Positions 36,746 through 46,883 of a stretch of 64,000 bases of DNA are shown here, one piece after another. Position 1 is the stretch's first letter. Each line of letters opens with the position of its first letter. The notes below the pieces were generated by a model. The model ran no database searches. It saw only the letters and a program-made list of their open reading frames with translations, and had not been told where the DNA came from. The translations under genes and the position numbers were made by a program. This DNA is from a candidate division LCP-89 bacterium (lineage in GTDB: Bacteria; Electryoneota; B3-LCP): contig JALGVT010000006.1 in the NCBI GenBank assembly GCA_025774555.1, forward strand, positions 62,001 through 126,000, read 5' to 3'.

Positions 36746-38650
36746 TTATTTCTCTGTTTTTTTCGATACCATCTTTAGCAGCTCCTCTTCGGAAAAATCC
36801 ACGCTGGGATGAGGCGGAATTTCCCAGAAAGTTTTCTTCCTCACTGCTTTGCGCTGTTCATTCTTTTCCTTGATTTTACTCTGTACTTCGAGCACCTTCT
36901 CTATGTTCTCATTCTTGAGTAAATCAGCTTTTAATTCCTGTTCATCGCTGTCCAGCCTGCTTACAACAATATCCCACAGGCAGTCCTGAGCAACCTTAAA
37001 ATCATCATAGCGGCGCATCGCTTTCGGATCGATGTCGGGATTGGTTAAGGATTCTGTCTGGGAAAGAGCGTAAGCGATGAAACTGGCGTCTTCTAAGGGT
37101 GCATCTTCATCTATTAACTCTTCTCCCTCCGGTTCTTCTCCCTCAATCCAGGCTTTTTCTATATGAGCGGCGATTCGCGCCAATCCCGGATGTTGGAAAT
37201 CCTGTGAGGAAATCTCGGAGAAGGTCGGCTGACGAAGCTCTTTCCAGCGGATCAATGCTTCGATTAAAGCTCTCTCTTTAATGGGGTATTTCCCAAATGG
37301 GTCTTCCGAGAGCGTCTGCTCATCCGTTTGGCGCCGCGCTGAAAAACGCATCCGCCCCAGTTCACGCAGCAGCGTATCCGCCGCCACCCCGATCTGTTTT
37401 GCCGCATCTTGGGCAGTAATCTCCTTTTTAATGGGATCGGGTATAACCGCTAACGTATCGAGCAGTTCACGCGCCACGGTAGCGCGTGAAGGAACGTCCA
37501 TCAATCTGCCTTCGCTGCGGTAGAGATCAATTCTGTAGCTGATAAGATCGCCGGCGTTTTCCAGCAGCTCGCCAAAAGCACTTGCTCCCTCTTCACGGAT
37601 GAAACTGTCCGGATCGTGTCCGCCCGGCAGTCCCACGGCTTTAGCATCCAATCCAGCTCCCAAAAGCACGTCTCCGCCACGCAGCGAGGCGTGCGAACCG
37701 GCGCTGTCGCCGTCGAAGACCAGAATAACGCGCTGGCAAAATCTCCTTAGAATCCGTGCCTGATCCACGGTTAGCGCGGTGCCTGAAGAAGCAACAGAGT
37801 GCGTGAATCCGCCTTCGTGAAGGCGCATTATGTCAGTATATCCTTCGACGATGACGCATTCGCCTCTTTTTCTGATCTGCTCCCGCGCTAAATAGAGACC
37901 ATATAAGATATAACTTTTATTGTATATCGGAGTTTGCTGGGTATTGATGTACTTTGCTTTTTCAGCATCCCCTTTTAAGGTTCTACCTCCGAATCCCACC
38001 GGTTTCCCGGACAGATTTAGAATAGGGAACATCAACCGTCCGCGAAAACGGTCGAAGGTACGGTTTTCACGGCTTTGTAATAAGCCTGCGTCGATATAGT
38101 CCTGAATGGGTGGACCGTTCTGACCAAGTTGTTTAATCCCCTTGATCAATCCGTCCCAGCGGTCGGGGGCATATCCAAGCTGGAAAGATTTGGCAAGATC
38201 CGGACTGATGCCGCGCTCTTCAAGATAACCGCGCGCTTTATCGAATTCTTCGCCTTTGCCTTCCCACAGGCAGCGGCTGAAGAAATTGCCGGCAAATTCA
38301 TTGGCACGGTAAAGAGCATCGAATTTATCTGTATGCTCAGGAGCCTGTTTATCTTCTGGAATTTCAATGCCGACTCGCTGCGCTAACTCTCGCGCCGCTT
38401 CAGTAAAACTCAGTTTATCATGCTCCATCAGGAAGGTGAAAGCGTTACCGCCGGCGCCACAGCCAAAGCAGTGAAAGATGTTTTTCCCCGGATGGACGGA
38501 AAACGAAGGCGTTTTCTCCGGATGAAAGGGGCAGAGACCGAAGTAGTTGCCGCCTTTTCTCTCGAGTTTGACGTAGCCGGATATCAAATCGACGATGTCT
38601 GTAGATTCGCGGATGCGGTCGATAATGTCCTGTGGTATGCGTCCCGCCAT
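36746..38650 (-). CDS. dnaG: DNA primase
   Basis: Primase of 634 aa that makes the RNA primers for replication. The zinc-binding domain has CPFHPEKTPSF and HCFGCGAGGNAF (about 40-64). The Toprim core has VIVEGYTDIM and VFDGDSAGSHASLRG (about 265-330). A less conserved C-terminal region follows, likely the helicase-binding domain. It has its own promoter (38683-38711), and AGGAA lies five bases before ATG 38650. It is co-oriented with hslV and hslU rather than with rpsU/rpoD. Confidence 0.96.
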   Translation of the reverse strand: MAGRIPQDIIDRIRESTDIVDLISGYVKLERKGGNYFGLCPFHPEKTPSFSVHPGKNIFHCFGCGAGGNAFTFLMEHDKLSFTEAARELAQRVGIEIPEDKQAPEHTDKFDALYRANEFAGNFFSRCLWEGKGEEFDKARGYLEERGISPDLAKSFQLGYAPDRWDGLIKGIKQLGQNGPPIQDYIDAGLLQSRENRTFDRFRGRLMFPILNLSGKPVGFGGRTLKGDAEKAKYINTQQTPIYNKSYILYGLYLAREQIRKRGECVIVEGYTDIMRLHEGGFTHSVASSGTALTVDQARILRRFCQRVILVFDGDSAGSHASLRGGDVLLGAGLDAKAVGLPGGHDPDSFIREEGASAFGELLENAGDLISYRIDLYRSEGRLMDVPSRATVARELLDTLAVIPDPIKKEITAQDAAKQIGVAADTLLRELGRMRFSARRQTDEQTLSEDPFGKYPIKERALIEALIRWKELRQPTFSEISSQDFQHPGLARIAAHIEKAWIEGEEPEGEELIDEDAPLEDASFIAYALSQTESLTNPDIDPKAMRRYDDFKVAQDCLWDIVVSRLDSDEQELKADLLKNENIEKVLEVQSKIKEKNEQRKAVRKKTFWEIPPHPSVDFSEEELLKMVSKKTEK

Positions 38651-38682
38651 AAGATTCCTGCTGCATGAATAATAACTGTCAT

Positions 38683-38711
38683 AAGATAGGCTATTGTAAA
38701 GCGGAAATCAA
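38683..38711 (-). promoter_or_regulatory. promoter of dnaG-hslVU
   Basis: Minus-strand TTGATT (38706-38711), 17-bp spacer, TATCTT (38683-38688), placing the transcript start about 26 nt before the ATG. Confidence 0.6.
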
Positions 38712-38817
38712 CTGAAATTTTTTGCATAGGCTATTGAAAAAAAGGTCGCTTTCTGATTGGCGCCAGCAGCTTTCAGTGTCGTATATTTCATGAAAATTTC
38801 GTTATTTTAAAAAATGC

Positions 38818-38846
38818 TTGATATTGCCAATAATTTTGACTATCTT
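38818..38846 (+). promoter_or_regulatory. promoter of the gingipain-like gene
   Basis: TTGATA (38818-38823), 17-bp spacer, TATCTT (38841-38846). It uses the same variant -10 as the divergent dnaG promoter. The transcript would begin near 38853 and the ATG is at 38901. Confidence 0.55.
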
Positions 38847-38900
38847 ATAATAATCTGAGAACTTACAAAAAACAAAGATAGAACACAATGTGGAGTTGAC

Positions 38901-41900
38901 ATGAAACGCATAACTTTAGTGATGACAGCAGTTATGATCCCTTTCTTGCTGTCTGCCTTTAGCGCTTCCGCCGAAAGCATCAGCTTTGAAGGAAACTGGG
39001 GCAACGATGGCTTTAATCTGGTTCAGCAAGACAGATCCGGTGTTGAACTGGTTTTCTCGGTGAGCGAAATGAGTTTAACTGAGTTGATGGTCAATGGAGA
39101 AAGGTGCTTCTATGTCAACCTTCCCGGTATGTTTCTGCCTGGAGAAGCTGGCGCGCCTAATCTCCCCGGGACTGCGCGGTATATCGCCGTTCCTCAGGGA
39201 GCACAGGTTGAATTGGAGGTATTGGAGCTTCGCACCGAAGTATTCCATGACATTGACATAGCGCCTGCTTTTGAGATTCCCTGGGATACTGATAAATCGC
39301 CTTTGGTCATTGAGAAAAATATAGAAATCTATAATACCAACGCTGACTATCCATCGGAACCAATTGCAGTTGGCGAACTGAAGAAGATGCGCGGCGTTGA
39401 CGTGGTCACGCTGGGGGTTACACCCTTTCAATATAATCCGGTTACCCGCGATCTTACGGTCTATGTTGACATCAGGCTGCGCGTGCGTTTCTTCGGCGGG
39501 GGACAATTTGGCGAGGATAGACTGCGTAACCGTTTCTGGGAACCGGTGATCAAACAGCATGTGCTCAACTGTGCGTCTTTGCCCGAAGTTAATTTCAATC
39601 CTGTCAGACAGACGGATGAAGATATAAACGTGGAATACCTGATAATCGTTCCCGATGATCCCGCCTTTATTTCCTGGGCTGATTCCTTGAAAAGGTGGCG
39701 CAATGAACAGGGAATACTGACGGGCGTCGTCACCATAGACGACATTGGCGGGAATGACGCGGGACTGATTGAAAACTATATTGACAATGCTTATTTTACC
39801 TGGGACATACCGCCGGTGGCGGTTCTGCTTCTGTCCGATTATCAGAGTACAGGCGATATGTATGGCATCGATGCGCCTATCTATGACGATTACTGCGTAT
39901 CCGATAATATGTACGCAGACATCGGCGGCGATTACCTGCCCGACCTGTATGTGGGCAGGATCACCGCTCAAGATGAGAACGATCTGGCTTCGATGATAGG
40001 AAAAATGCTTGATTACGAGCGCAATCCTTACACGGATCCCGGTTTCTATGACGAGCCCTGCGTAGCCGGTGGATGGCAGAATGACCGTTGGTTTATCCTC
40101 TGCGCGGACATTCTGTGGGGATATTTCCATTATGCGGAAGGGAAAAATCCAGTGCGTGAATACGCTGGCGCTGCAGGACCTCCCGATGTCTGGTCAACCA
40201 ATCCAAATACCTGGATGATAGTTGAGGCTTTCGGTCCGAGCGGTTTGGGGTATATCCCGGAGACGCCCTCACACCTGACGGATTGGGGCGGCAATGCGAC
40301 CCGGATCAATGACGACCTTAATTCCGGTGCCTTCCTCATAGTCCATCGCGACCACGGTGAAGTCAACGGCTGGTCTTCCCCCGCATATCACAACTCGGAC
40401 CTTGCCGATCTCAGCAATGATATGTATCCCTATGTCTTCTCTATCAACTGCTTAACGGGAAAGTATAACGCCGATATAGAGAGCTTCGCAGAGGCTTTCC
40501 ACAGAATGGAGTATGGCGCTGTCGGAGTCATGGCGGCATCGGAAGTATCGTATTCATTCGTGAACGATACGTTTGTTTGGGGCGTATGGGACAGCATGTG
40601 GCCCAATTTTATGCCAGACTATGGACCGAGCTTTCAACCGGAAGCCGACTGCAGACCCGCATTCGGTAATGTAAACGGCAAATACTTCCTCGAATTCTCA
40701 AATTGGCCCTACAACCCAGACAGCAAGGAAGTAACCTATAATCTCTTTCACCATCACGGTGACGTTTTCCTGACTCTGTATTCAGAAATGCCGGAGGATT
40801 TAGCTGTAACTCACCCCGATTCGATTTTAGCCGGAGCAACCGAAATCTCCGTTACTGCTGAGGTGGGTTCCTTTATCGGTCTGAGTCTTGATGGCGAATA
40901 TATCGGATCAGCGGAAGGCGCCGGATCGCCGGTAACGATCCTCATGCCGCCGCCGGTGCCGGGAACTCCGTTGCGGCTTACTGTCACCAAGGCAAACTGC
41001 AACCGTTATATCGCCGATATCCCGGTTGTCGCTGTCAATACAGCTTATGTCGCTTTCAACGACTGCGATATCAACGATGCCGTGTCAGGGAATAACAACG
41101 GTCAGTGGGATTTCAACGAGACAATCGACCTTTCGATTGAAATGAAGAATTTTGGAACGCTTCCGGCGACCGCGGTGGACGTAACTCTGACTTCAAGCGA
41201 CCCGCTTGTGAGCATCATTGACGGCTCGGAATTCTATGGCGATTTCAATGCAGGTGATTCGATAACCGTGATTGACGGCTTCCAGGTGCAGTCGGACGTT
41301 TCAACTCCAGATGAACATGAGGTGGAATTCACCATCCAGGCAGTATCGGGCGGGGACGTTTGGGAATCTTATTTTGAACTGATTGTGAACTCACCTGTGC
41401 TGGAGCTTTTCGAATATGAGATCGAGGACCCATTTGGAAACAACAACGGTCTGCTCGACCCTGGTGAAACGATTGATCTTCTGCTCACCATCGAAAATTC
41501 AGGTCACTATCTCGCTGAGAACGTCGAAATGGTTCTGACTACAAACGAGCCGCTGGTTTCGATAACCGGCAATCCCGGTATATATGGTAATATGCCGCCC
41601 GGAGCAACGGAAACTATGACTTACGTGGTCACCGCGGATCCTGCTATCTTTCCCAATACGTCGGTTCTATTCAATATGGACATGACCGCGCTGTATGGAT
41701 TCACGATGACCGACACTTTCGGAGTTTGGATTGGCAGTTTGCAAAATCTCCCGGTCGGTCCTGATAATTACGGGTACTATGCCTGGGATGATCAGGATGG
41801 GGGAGAGAGTCATCCATTCAACTGGACTGAAATAGCTCCCGCCGTGGGAGGAGCTGGCAGCGTGTTGAACTTCACAACTAATAACCAGACATTCTCGATG

Positions 41901-43103
41901 AATCTTCCGTTCACCTTTACCTTCTACGGTCAGGATGCTTCGCAGGTGTACATCTGCACTAACGGATGGCTGGCATTGTCTTACACTACATCCACCACTT
42001 TCTTCAACTCCGGCATACCGAGCCTCAACGGTCCCGGCGCCATGATAGCTCCCTTCTGGTGTAACTTCGATCCGACACAGACATTTACTGAAGTCTGCAC
42101 CTATTACGATGATATCGAGAACAGATTTATCGTCGAATGGTTCAACGTTCCACACTACAACACACCGGATATCCGCGAGACTTTCCAGGTGATACTGTTC
42201 GATCCTGCTCATTATCCCACCACTACCGGTGATGGCGTGATACTGGTGCAGTATGAAACCATTACGAACACTGCTATCGGCACCTTCGGGATCGAAGATC
42301 AGTCGGAAACAGACGGAATTCAGTATGGATACAACGGCAACTATGACGAATGCGCTTTCCCGGTCGAAGAGCGCAGAACCATAACTTACACTACCAACCA
42401 GAGTGGCGGTCAGCCTGACGTTATAGTTACGTTAACGCCTTATGGTGCTCCGATAGAAATACCTGCGGCAGGCGGAAGTTTCGATTTTGAGGTCAACGTC
42501 GCCAACGTAAGCACATTGGTGCAGAATTGCGATTTCTGGAGTGACATTACCGGACCCGGCGGAATTACCAGCGGTCCGCTGATCGGGCCTGTAAACGTGA
42601 CTTTACCCTTAGGTTTTGCGGGAACGCGTGACAGGGGTCAAACCGTGCCCGGCAGGGCTCCTGCGGGTGATTATATATATCATGCCTACATCGGTATCTA
42701 TCCCGATCGGGTATGGGATGAGGACAACTTCAATTTTGTGAAGTTGACCACTGGCGGTGATGAGTGGATTGAGGATTGGGTCAGCAGTGGTGAATCGTTT
42801 GAAGATTGGACTCAAATACCTGAAGAGATTCTGATTCCCAGCGCCTTCACGATACAACAGAACTATCCGAATCCCTTCAATCCGACTACGACTATTCGCT
42901 ATGATCTGCCTGAGGCGGGCTATGTCAGCATGACTGTCTATAACATATCCGGTAGAAAGGTAGCCGAATTAGTCGATGGCTGGCATGAAGCTGGTTACCA
43001 CGATGTGGTCTTTGATGCCTCAGAATGCGTATCAGGCATCTATTTCTGTCATATTGAAGCAGGAGAATTAAGCGCAGTCAGAAAGATTGTCCTGATCAAG
43101 TAG
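38901..43103 (+). CDS. gingipain-like C25 cysteine peptidase, type IX cargo
   Basis: Secreted protein of 1,400 aa. Signal peptide about 1-24, then a propeptide-like region (25-240). The peptidase C25 domain (about 245-590) has a likely catalytic His in HRDHGE (His482 or His485) and a nucleophile in FSINCLTGKY (Cys517). Beta-sandwich domains follow (about 640-950). A module near 960-1170 contains WDDQDGGESHPFNW and FGIEDQSET. The 110-residue module shared with the proteins at 24954 and 48668 comes before the C-terminal sorting domain (NYPNPFNPTTTIRYDLP, ISGRKVAELV, ending KIVLIK). GGAG lies upstream of ATG 38901. It likely degrades external proteins; specificity is unknown. Confidence 0.92.
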   Translation: MKRITLVMTAVMIPFLLSAFSASAESISFEGNWGNDGFNLVQQDRSGVELVFSVSEMSLTELMVNGERCFYVNLPGMFLPGEAGAPNLPGTARYIAVPQGAQVELEVLELRTEVFHDIDIAPAFEIPWDTDKSPLVIEKNIEIYNTNADYPSEPIAVGELKKMRGVDVVTLGVTPFQYNPVTRDLTVYVDIRLRVRFFGGGQFGEDRLRNRFWEPVIKQHVLNCASLPEVNFNPVRQTDEDINVEYLIIVPDDPAFISWADSLKRWRNEQGILTGVVTIDDIGGNDAGLIENYIDNAYFTWDIPPVAVLLLSDYQSTGDMYGIDAPIYDDYCVSDNMYADIGGDYLPDLYVGRITAQDENDLASMIGKMLDYERNPYTDPGFYDEPCVAGGWQNDRWFILCADILWGYFHYAEGKNPVREYAGAAGPPDVWSTNPNTWMIVEAFGPSGLGYIPETPSHLTDWGGNATRINDDLNSGAFLIVHRDHGEVNGWSSPAYHNSDLADLSNDMYPYVFSINCLTGKYNADIESFAEAFHRMEYGAVGVMAASEVSYSFVNDTFVWGVWDSMWPNFMPDYGPSFQPEADCRPAFGNVNGKYFLEFSNWPYNPDSKEVTYNLFHHHGDVFLTLYSEMPEDLAVTHPDSILAGATEISVTAEVGSFIGLSLDGEYIGSAEGAGSPVTILMPPPVPGTPLRLTVTKANCNRYIADIPVVAVNTAYVAFNDCDINDAVSGNNNGQWDFNETIDLSIEMKNFGTLPATAVDVTLTSSDPLVSIIDGSEFYGDFNAGDSITVIDGFQVQSDVSTPDEHEVEFTIQAVSGGDVWESYFELIVNSPVLELFEYEIEDPFGNNNGLLDPGETIDLLLTIENSGHYLAENVEMVLTTNEPLVSITGNPGIYGNMPPGATETMTYVVTADPAIFPNTSVLFNMDMTALYGFTMTDTFGVWIGSLQNLPVGPDNYGYYAWDDQDGGESHPFNWTEIAPAVGGAGSVLNFTTNNQTFSMNLPFTFTFYGQDASQVYICTNGWLALSYTTSTTFFNSGIPSLNGPGAMIAPFWCNFDPTQTFTEVCTYYDDIENRFIVEWFNVPHYNTPDIRETFQVILFDPAHYPTTTGDGVILVQYETITNTAIGTFGIEDQSETDGIQYGYNGNYDECAFPVEERRTITYTTNQSGGQPDVIVTLTPYGAPIEIPAAGGSFDFEVNVANVSTLVQNCDFWSDITGPGGITSGPLIGPVNVTLPLGFAGTRDRGQTVPGRAPAGDYIYHAYIGIYPDRVWDEDNFNFVKLTTGGDEWIEDWVSSGESFEDWTQIPEEILIPSAFTIQQNYPNPFNPTTTIRYDLPEAGYVSMTVYNISGRKVAELVDGWHEAGYHDVVFDASECVSGIYFCHIEAGELSAVRKIVLIK

Positions 43104-43130
43104 TTACAAATCAGGGTTGTGAAACTTGTG

Positions 43131-43172
43131 AAGAGCGGATGCGGTAATAACCAAATCCGCTCTTTGCGTTTT
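43131..43172 (+). terminator. intrinsic terminator after the C25 peptidase
   Basis: AAGAGCGGAT / ATCCGCTCTT stem with a 14-nt loop, then TGCGTTTT. Confidence 0.8.
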
Positions 43173-43186
43173 ATAACTCTGATCGG

Positions 43187-43215
43187 TTGTATTTGCCTCA
43201 AGTTTTATTTATATT
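43187..43215 (+). promoter_or_regulatory. promoter of the molybdenum-cofactor operon
   Basis: TTGTAT (43187-43192), 17-bp spacer and TATATT (43210-43215), 30 bp before ATG 43245. Confidence 0.65.
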
Positions 43216-43244
43216 GTAAAAAGAATGAATAGTGAATTACATAT

Positions 43245-44231
43245 ATGTTGAAAGACTCTTTCGGACGTAGACATACATACCTGAGGATTTCCTTAACCGA
43301 TCGCTGCAATCTGAGCTGCAAATACTGCGTGCCGCCAGGCGGATATAAACCTGTTGACCGGAAGCTGATTCTGCGCCCCGAGGAGATCGAACGTCTGGTG
43401 AGAATCTTCACCGCAGAAGGCGTCCGTAAAGTGCGTTTGACTGGTGGAGAACCACTTATCCGGCGGTGCATAGATGCGATACTTGAGATGTTGTCACCAT
43501 TACAGTCAACGATACGGTTTGCGATCACGACAAATGGTCTTCTATTGGCTGAGTGGCTCGATCCTCTGGTTGAGGCTGGCGTCAGGCGCATCAATATCAG
43601 TCTGGATACTTTAAGTCCTTCCCGTTATCGCATGATTACCGGCGTCGATGGCTGGCAGCAGGTCTGGGATGGGATCGAACTATCGATTAAACACCCCGGC
43701 GTTGAAATAGTCAAGCTGAATGTGGTACTGCAAAAGGGCGTTAACGATGATGAAGTGGTGGAATTTGCGAGGTTGACACGGAGGTATCCGATCGACGTTC
43801 GCTTTATTGAACTGATGCCGGTTAAGCAGGTTCAATGGCGGTCATCCGACTTGCTGTCAGGTCGTGAAGTCTTGTCTTTATTGCCGGATTTAAAGGAAGC
43901 AGAGCCCGGTAAGGATGATACCCGAGGACCCGCGAGAATCTACTCATTCGCTGATGCTCCCGGCAGGATTGGATTGATTTCTTCGGTGAGCCAGCCCGCT
44001 TGTGCGTTTTGCAACCGTCTTCGTATTACCGCTCAGGGAATGTTGCTTAGCTGTCTGTATAATTCGGAAGGTCTGGATCTACGTCAAGCGTTGCGCGGCG
44101 GTCTATCAAATGAAGAGATCATTCAAGATGTCAAGGATTTCTTAGCGAAGAAACGCAAAATCGGAACTGTTCCTGTTCATGATATCGAGACAGTCTGCCA
44201 TCGACCCTGTATTGCGGCGGTGGGAGGGTAG
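43245..44231 (+). CDS. moaA: GTP 3',8-cyclase
   Basis: Radical-SAM enzyme of 328 aa for the first step of molybdopterin synthesis (GTP to 3',8-cyclo-GTP). CNLSCKYC near 21-28 holds the SAM cluster, and CAFCNRLRIT with a third Cys in LLSCLY holds the GTP-binding cluster. The C-terminus ends in the GG pair (AAVGG) needed for activity. It begins the operon moaA-moaB-moaC-MOSC-moeA-lipoprotein. Confidence 0.96.
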   Translation: MLKDSFGRRHTYLRISLTDRCNLSCKYCVPPGGYKPVDRKLILRPEEIERLVRIFTAEGVRKVRLTGGEPLIRRCIDAILEMLSPLQSTIRFAITTNGLLLAEWLDPLVEAGVRRINISLDTLSPSRYRMITGVDGWQQVWDGIELSIKHPGVEIVKLNVVLQKGVNDDEVVEFARLTRRYPIDVRFIELMPVKQVQWRSSDLLSGREVLSLLPDLKEAEPGKDDTRGPARIYSFADAPGRIGLISSVSQPACAFCNRLRITAQGMLLSCLYNSEGLDLRQALRGGLSNEEIIQDVKDFLAKKRKIGTVPVHDIETVCHRPCIAAVGG

Positions 44232-44233
44232 CT

Positions 44234-44725
44234 GTGAGTAAAACGAAAAGAGCCGCCATTTTAATCTGTTCAGACCGCGCTGCTTCCGGGGAGAGAGAGG
44301 ATAGTTGCGGCAGTGTAATTTCAGAGTTGTTGCGTAAGGCTGAATGGGACGTTGCTGACGTTGAAATCTGTGCGGATGATCAGGCAATTATCTCCGGTTG
44401 GTTGAAGAGGCGGGTGGCTTCCGGGCAGTTTGATCTGCTGATTACTTCCGGCGGCACGGGAGTAGCGCCGCGCGATGTTACTCCGGAAGCAACTCTGCGG
44501 GTTATCGAGCGCAGAGTGCCCGGGTTTGAAGAGGCGATGCGGGCATCATCGCTGAAAATAACACCTCATGCCATGATTTCGAGAGCTGTGGCAGGTATCG
44601 CAGGTAGCACTATGATTGTCAATCTGCCCGGCAGTCCCAAAGGAGCGCTGGAGAACTTAGCAGTGATTCTCCCCGCGATGCCTCATGCCGTGGCCCTTAT
44701 AAGAGGCGAACAACCGGATCCGTAA
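44234..44725 (+). CDS. MoaB/MogA-type molybdopterin adenylyltransferase
   Basis: Protein of 163 aa of the MoaB/MogA family, which adenylates molybdopterin before metal insertion. TSGGTGVAPRDVTPEAT near 75-91 is the diagnostic motif, and NLPGSPKGALENL the second. The start is GTG 44234, two bases after moaA. MoaB and MogA cannot be separated safely by motif, though the short length suits both. Confidence 0.92.
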   Translation: MSKTKRAAILICSDRAASGEREDSCGSVISELLRKAEWDVADVEICADDQAIISGWLKRRVASGQFDLLITSGGTGVAPRDVTPEATLRVIERRVPGFEEAMRASSLKITPHAMISRAVAGIAGSTMIVNLPGSPKGALENLAVILPAMPHAVALIRGEQPDP

Positions 44726-44726
44726 T

Positions 44727-45209
44727 ATGTCAGATTTAACGCATTTGGACAGAAATGGCAGAGCCCGCATGGTGAATGTCGGTGACAAACCGGAAACTTT
44801 GCGCCGGGCAAAGGCGCAAGCGCAGGTACGCGTAAGCAGCGAGCTTTTTAAAAAGCTGCAGGATAATTCCCTGGAGAAAGGCGATGCTGTTGCAGCAGCG
44901 CGTATCGCCGGTATTCAGGCGGCAAAACGAACGGCAGAATTGATACCGCTCTGTCATCCTATTCCTATTTCGCATATCAGAGTTGACGTCGAATTCCAAG
45001 AACCGGATATTATCGTAATCGAAACGGAAGTAGAGAACCGCGCATCGACCGGCGTTGAAATGGAGTCTCTGACTGCTGCGGCTATTGCGGCGCTGACCAT
45101 CTATGACATGGGGAAAGCGAATGACCGCGGCATGGTCATCGAACAGATCTGCCTCCTTGAAAAGGAGGGCGGACGAAGCGGCGCATGGAAGCGGGAAAAC
45201 GAGGAATAG
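44727..45209 (+). CDS. moaC: cyclic pyranopterin monophosphate synthase
   Basis: MoaC, 160 aa, which turns 3',8-cyclo-GTP into cyclic pyranopterin monophosphate. AARIAGIQAAKRTAELIPLC followed by HPIP is the active-site region; VEMESLTAAA and DMGKANDRGM are the other conserved parts, with the catalytic Lys in MGKAND. It begins one base after the previous gene and overlaps nothing downstream if the MOSC gene starts at 45218. Confidence 0.96.
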   Translation: MSDLTHLDRNGRARMVNVGDKPETLRRAKAQAQVRVSSELFKKLQDNSLEKGDAVAAARIAGIQAAKRTAELIPLCHPIPISHIRVDVEFQEPDIIVIETEVENRASTGVEMESLTAAAIAALTIYDMGKANDRGMVIEQICLLEKEGGRSGAWKRENEE

Positions 45210-45217
45210 ATACTAAG

Positions 45218-45658
45218 ATGGAAAAAGGGATTGTCTATCGTCTGTCGATATCGGCAGAGAAGGGGCAGAAGAAACAGAACGTACCCGGTGTGGAATTAGA
45301 CATAAAACTGGGGATTATCGGCGACGCTCACGGCGCTACGGATCGACCAGTATCTTTACTGCCATTTGAAAGCTTCAGCAAGCTGTATCACCCGGATATT
45401 TCCATCTCGCCAGGGGATTTTGCTGAGAATATTACTACCACAGGATTAGGTTATAGTAATATTAGGGTCGGAACAGTTTTACGCATAGGCGAGAACGCCA
45501 GACTGGAAGTTGTTCAGATCGGGAAAGAGTGCCACGACGTCTGCCCGATCAAAGAAGCAGTCGGGGATTGCATCATGCCGCGGGAGGGTGTGTTTGCCAG
45601 AGTTATCAAGTCCGGCGCTGTGAAGGCTGGGGATTCTATAGAGATCGAAACGAATTGA
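45218..45658 (+). CDS. MOSC-domain protein
   Basis: Small MOSC protein of 146 aa. The conserved region GDFAENITTTG and the Cys of GKECHDVCPI (the invariant MOSC cysteine) are present. Small MOSC proteins next to moaA/moaB/moaC are thought to handle sulfur or Moco binding; their role is not fixed. ATG 45218 is preferred; an upstream in-frame ATG (45185) would lie inside moaC. Confidence 0.88.
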   Translation: MEKGIVYRLSISAEKGQKKQNVPGVELDIKLGIIGDAHGATDRPVSLLPFESFSKLYHPDISISPGDFAENITTTGLGYSNIRVGTVLRIGENARLEVVQIGKECHDVCPIKEAVGDCIMPREGVFARVIKSGAVKAGDSIEIETN

Positions 45659-45666
45659 AAACAGAA

Positions 45667-46863
45667 ATGATTAGCTTAGATGAGGCATTACTGAAGATCG
45701 ACAGCGCCGTTGAGCCTCTCCCGGTGCAAAGAGTTTCCGGGCTTGATGCAGTGGGATGCGCTGTTGCCGAAGATATGACAGCGGCATTTCACATCCCCAA
45801 TTTTGCATCATCTGCGATGGACGGGATTGCTATTAGAATCGCCGACCTCATGGAAAAATTGCCCGTGAAACTTCAGATTCAGGGCATTATACCGGCGGGA
45901 CAACCGGCTGACGAACCGTTAAAACCGCGCCATGCCTACCGGATCATGACCGGAGCGGCTCTCCCCGAAGGCGCTGACAGTGTGATTAAAGTTGAGGATC
46001 TTGAGTTCAATGGAGATCATGTTACCGTTTCCAGCATTCCTCCAAAGGGTGATCAGGTGAGACCGGTGGGCAACGACATTAGAAAGGGCGACATTGTCTT
46101 TCCCGCGGGTTATGCGTTAAAGCCGATAGAAGCGGGAATTGTCGCCAGCCTTGGGTTAACAGATATTCCAGTACATCCCCGCCCGAAGATTGCCCTTTTT
46201 GCCACCGGTTCTGAAATCCGTCAACCCGGAGAAACACTTCAACCCGGACAGATATACAACTCAAACGATACCACACTGCGCGCCATGATTGTTTCCTTCG
46301 GACTGCCTGATCCGGGCATTCTGCCTTTCCTGGCAGACGATCCCGAAAAGTTAGCGCCTGTTATTTCGAGTTTGTGCGGTGAGAATGACGTGGTGATCAC
46401 TTCAGGCGCGGTATCTATGGGGAATTTTGATTTCATTCCGGGCATCGTTGAACAGCTCGGCGGAGAACTTCTATTCCACAAGGTCTTTGTCAAACCGGGA
46501 AAACCGACTTTGATTGCCAGAATCGGTGAGTGCTGGCTTTTAGCGCTGCCCGGCAATCCAGTATCAGTGGCGGTGACTTTCCATCTCTACGGGAAAAGAC
46601 TGCTATCACTGCTGATGGGAAAAATCTATAAACCGGTCAGAGAAAAAGCAGAATTGGCTGCTTCTTTCCCCGTCAAGGGCGAGAGGTTTCAGGTTGTGGC
46701 TGCTGAACTGCTCCGCAGCGATGGACGGCTGCAAGCCGTTCCGGCGGATAATTACAGTTCGGGGAGACTTTCCGCATTAAAAGGGATAGACGGCTTTATA
46801 CTTGTTCCGGGCGGAACGAGAGAAGTGGTAAAAGGGAGCGAAGTGGAGGTTGAATGGCTTTAA
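45667..46863 (+). CDS. moeA: molybdopterin molybdenumtransferase
   Basis: MoeA, 398 aa, inserting molybdate (or tungstate) into adenylated molybdopterin. ASSAMDGIAIR near 47-57, MTGAALPEGADSVIKVED, TGSEIRQPGE, SNDTTLRAMI, SGAVSMGNFDF and LPGNPVSVAV are the conserved steps through domains I-IV. ATG 45667 is preferred. The reading frame extends upstream through the end of the MOSC gene, and a TTG at 45655 overlapping its stop is an alternative. It is the last recognisable cofactor gene of the operon. Confidence 0.95.
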   Translation: MISLDEALLKIDSAVEPLPVQRVSGLDAVGCAVAEDMTAAFHIPNFASSAMDGIAIRIADLMEKLPVKLQIQGIIPAGQPADEPLKPRHAYRIMTGAALPEGADSVIKVEDLEFNGDHVTVSSIPPKGDQVRPVGNDIRKGDIVFPAGYALKPIEAGIVASLGLTDIPVHPRPKIALFATGSEIRQPGETLQPGQIYNSNDTTLRAMIVSFGLPDPGILPFLADDPEKLAPVISSLCGENDVVITSGAVSMGNFDFIPGIVEQLGGELLFHKVFVKPGKPTLIARIGECWLLALPGNPVSVAVTFHLYGKRLLSLLMGKIYKPVREKAELAASFPVKGERFQVVAAELLRSDGRLQAVPADNYSSGRLSALKGIDGFILVPGGTREVVKGSEVEVEWL

Positions 46864-46883
46864 AGAGGGTAATTGGGAATATA

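Noticed and set aside
39075..40130. A 351-codon open frame on the minus strand inside the C25 peptidase gene
   Set aside because: It is antisense to a gene with clear domains and a signal peptide, and its translation has no recognisable motif.
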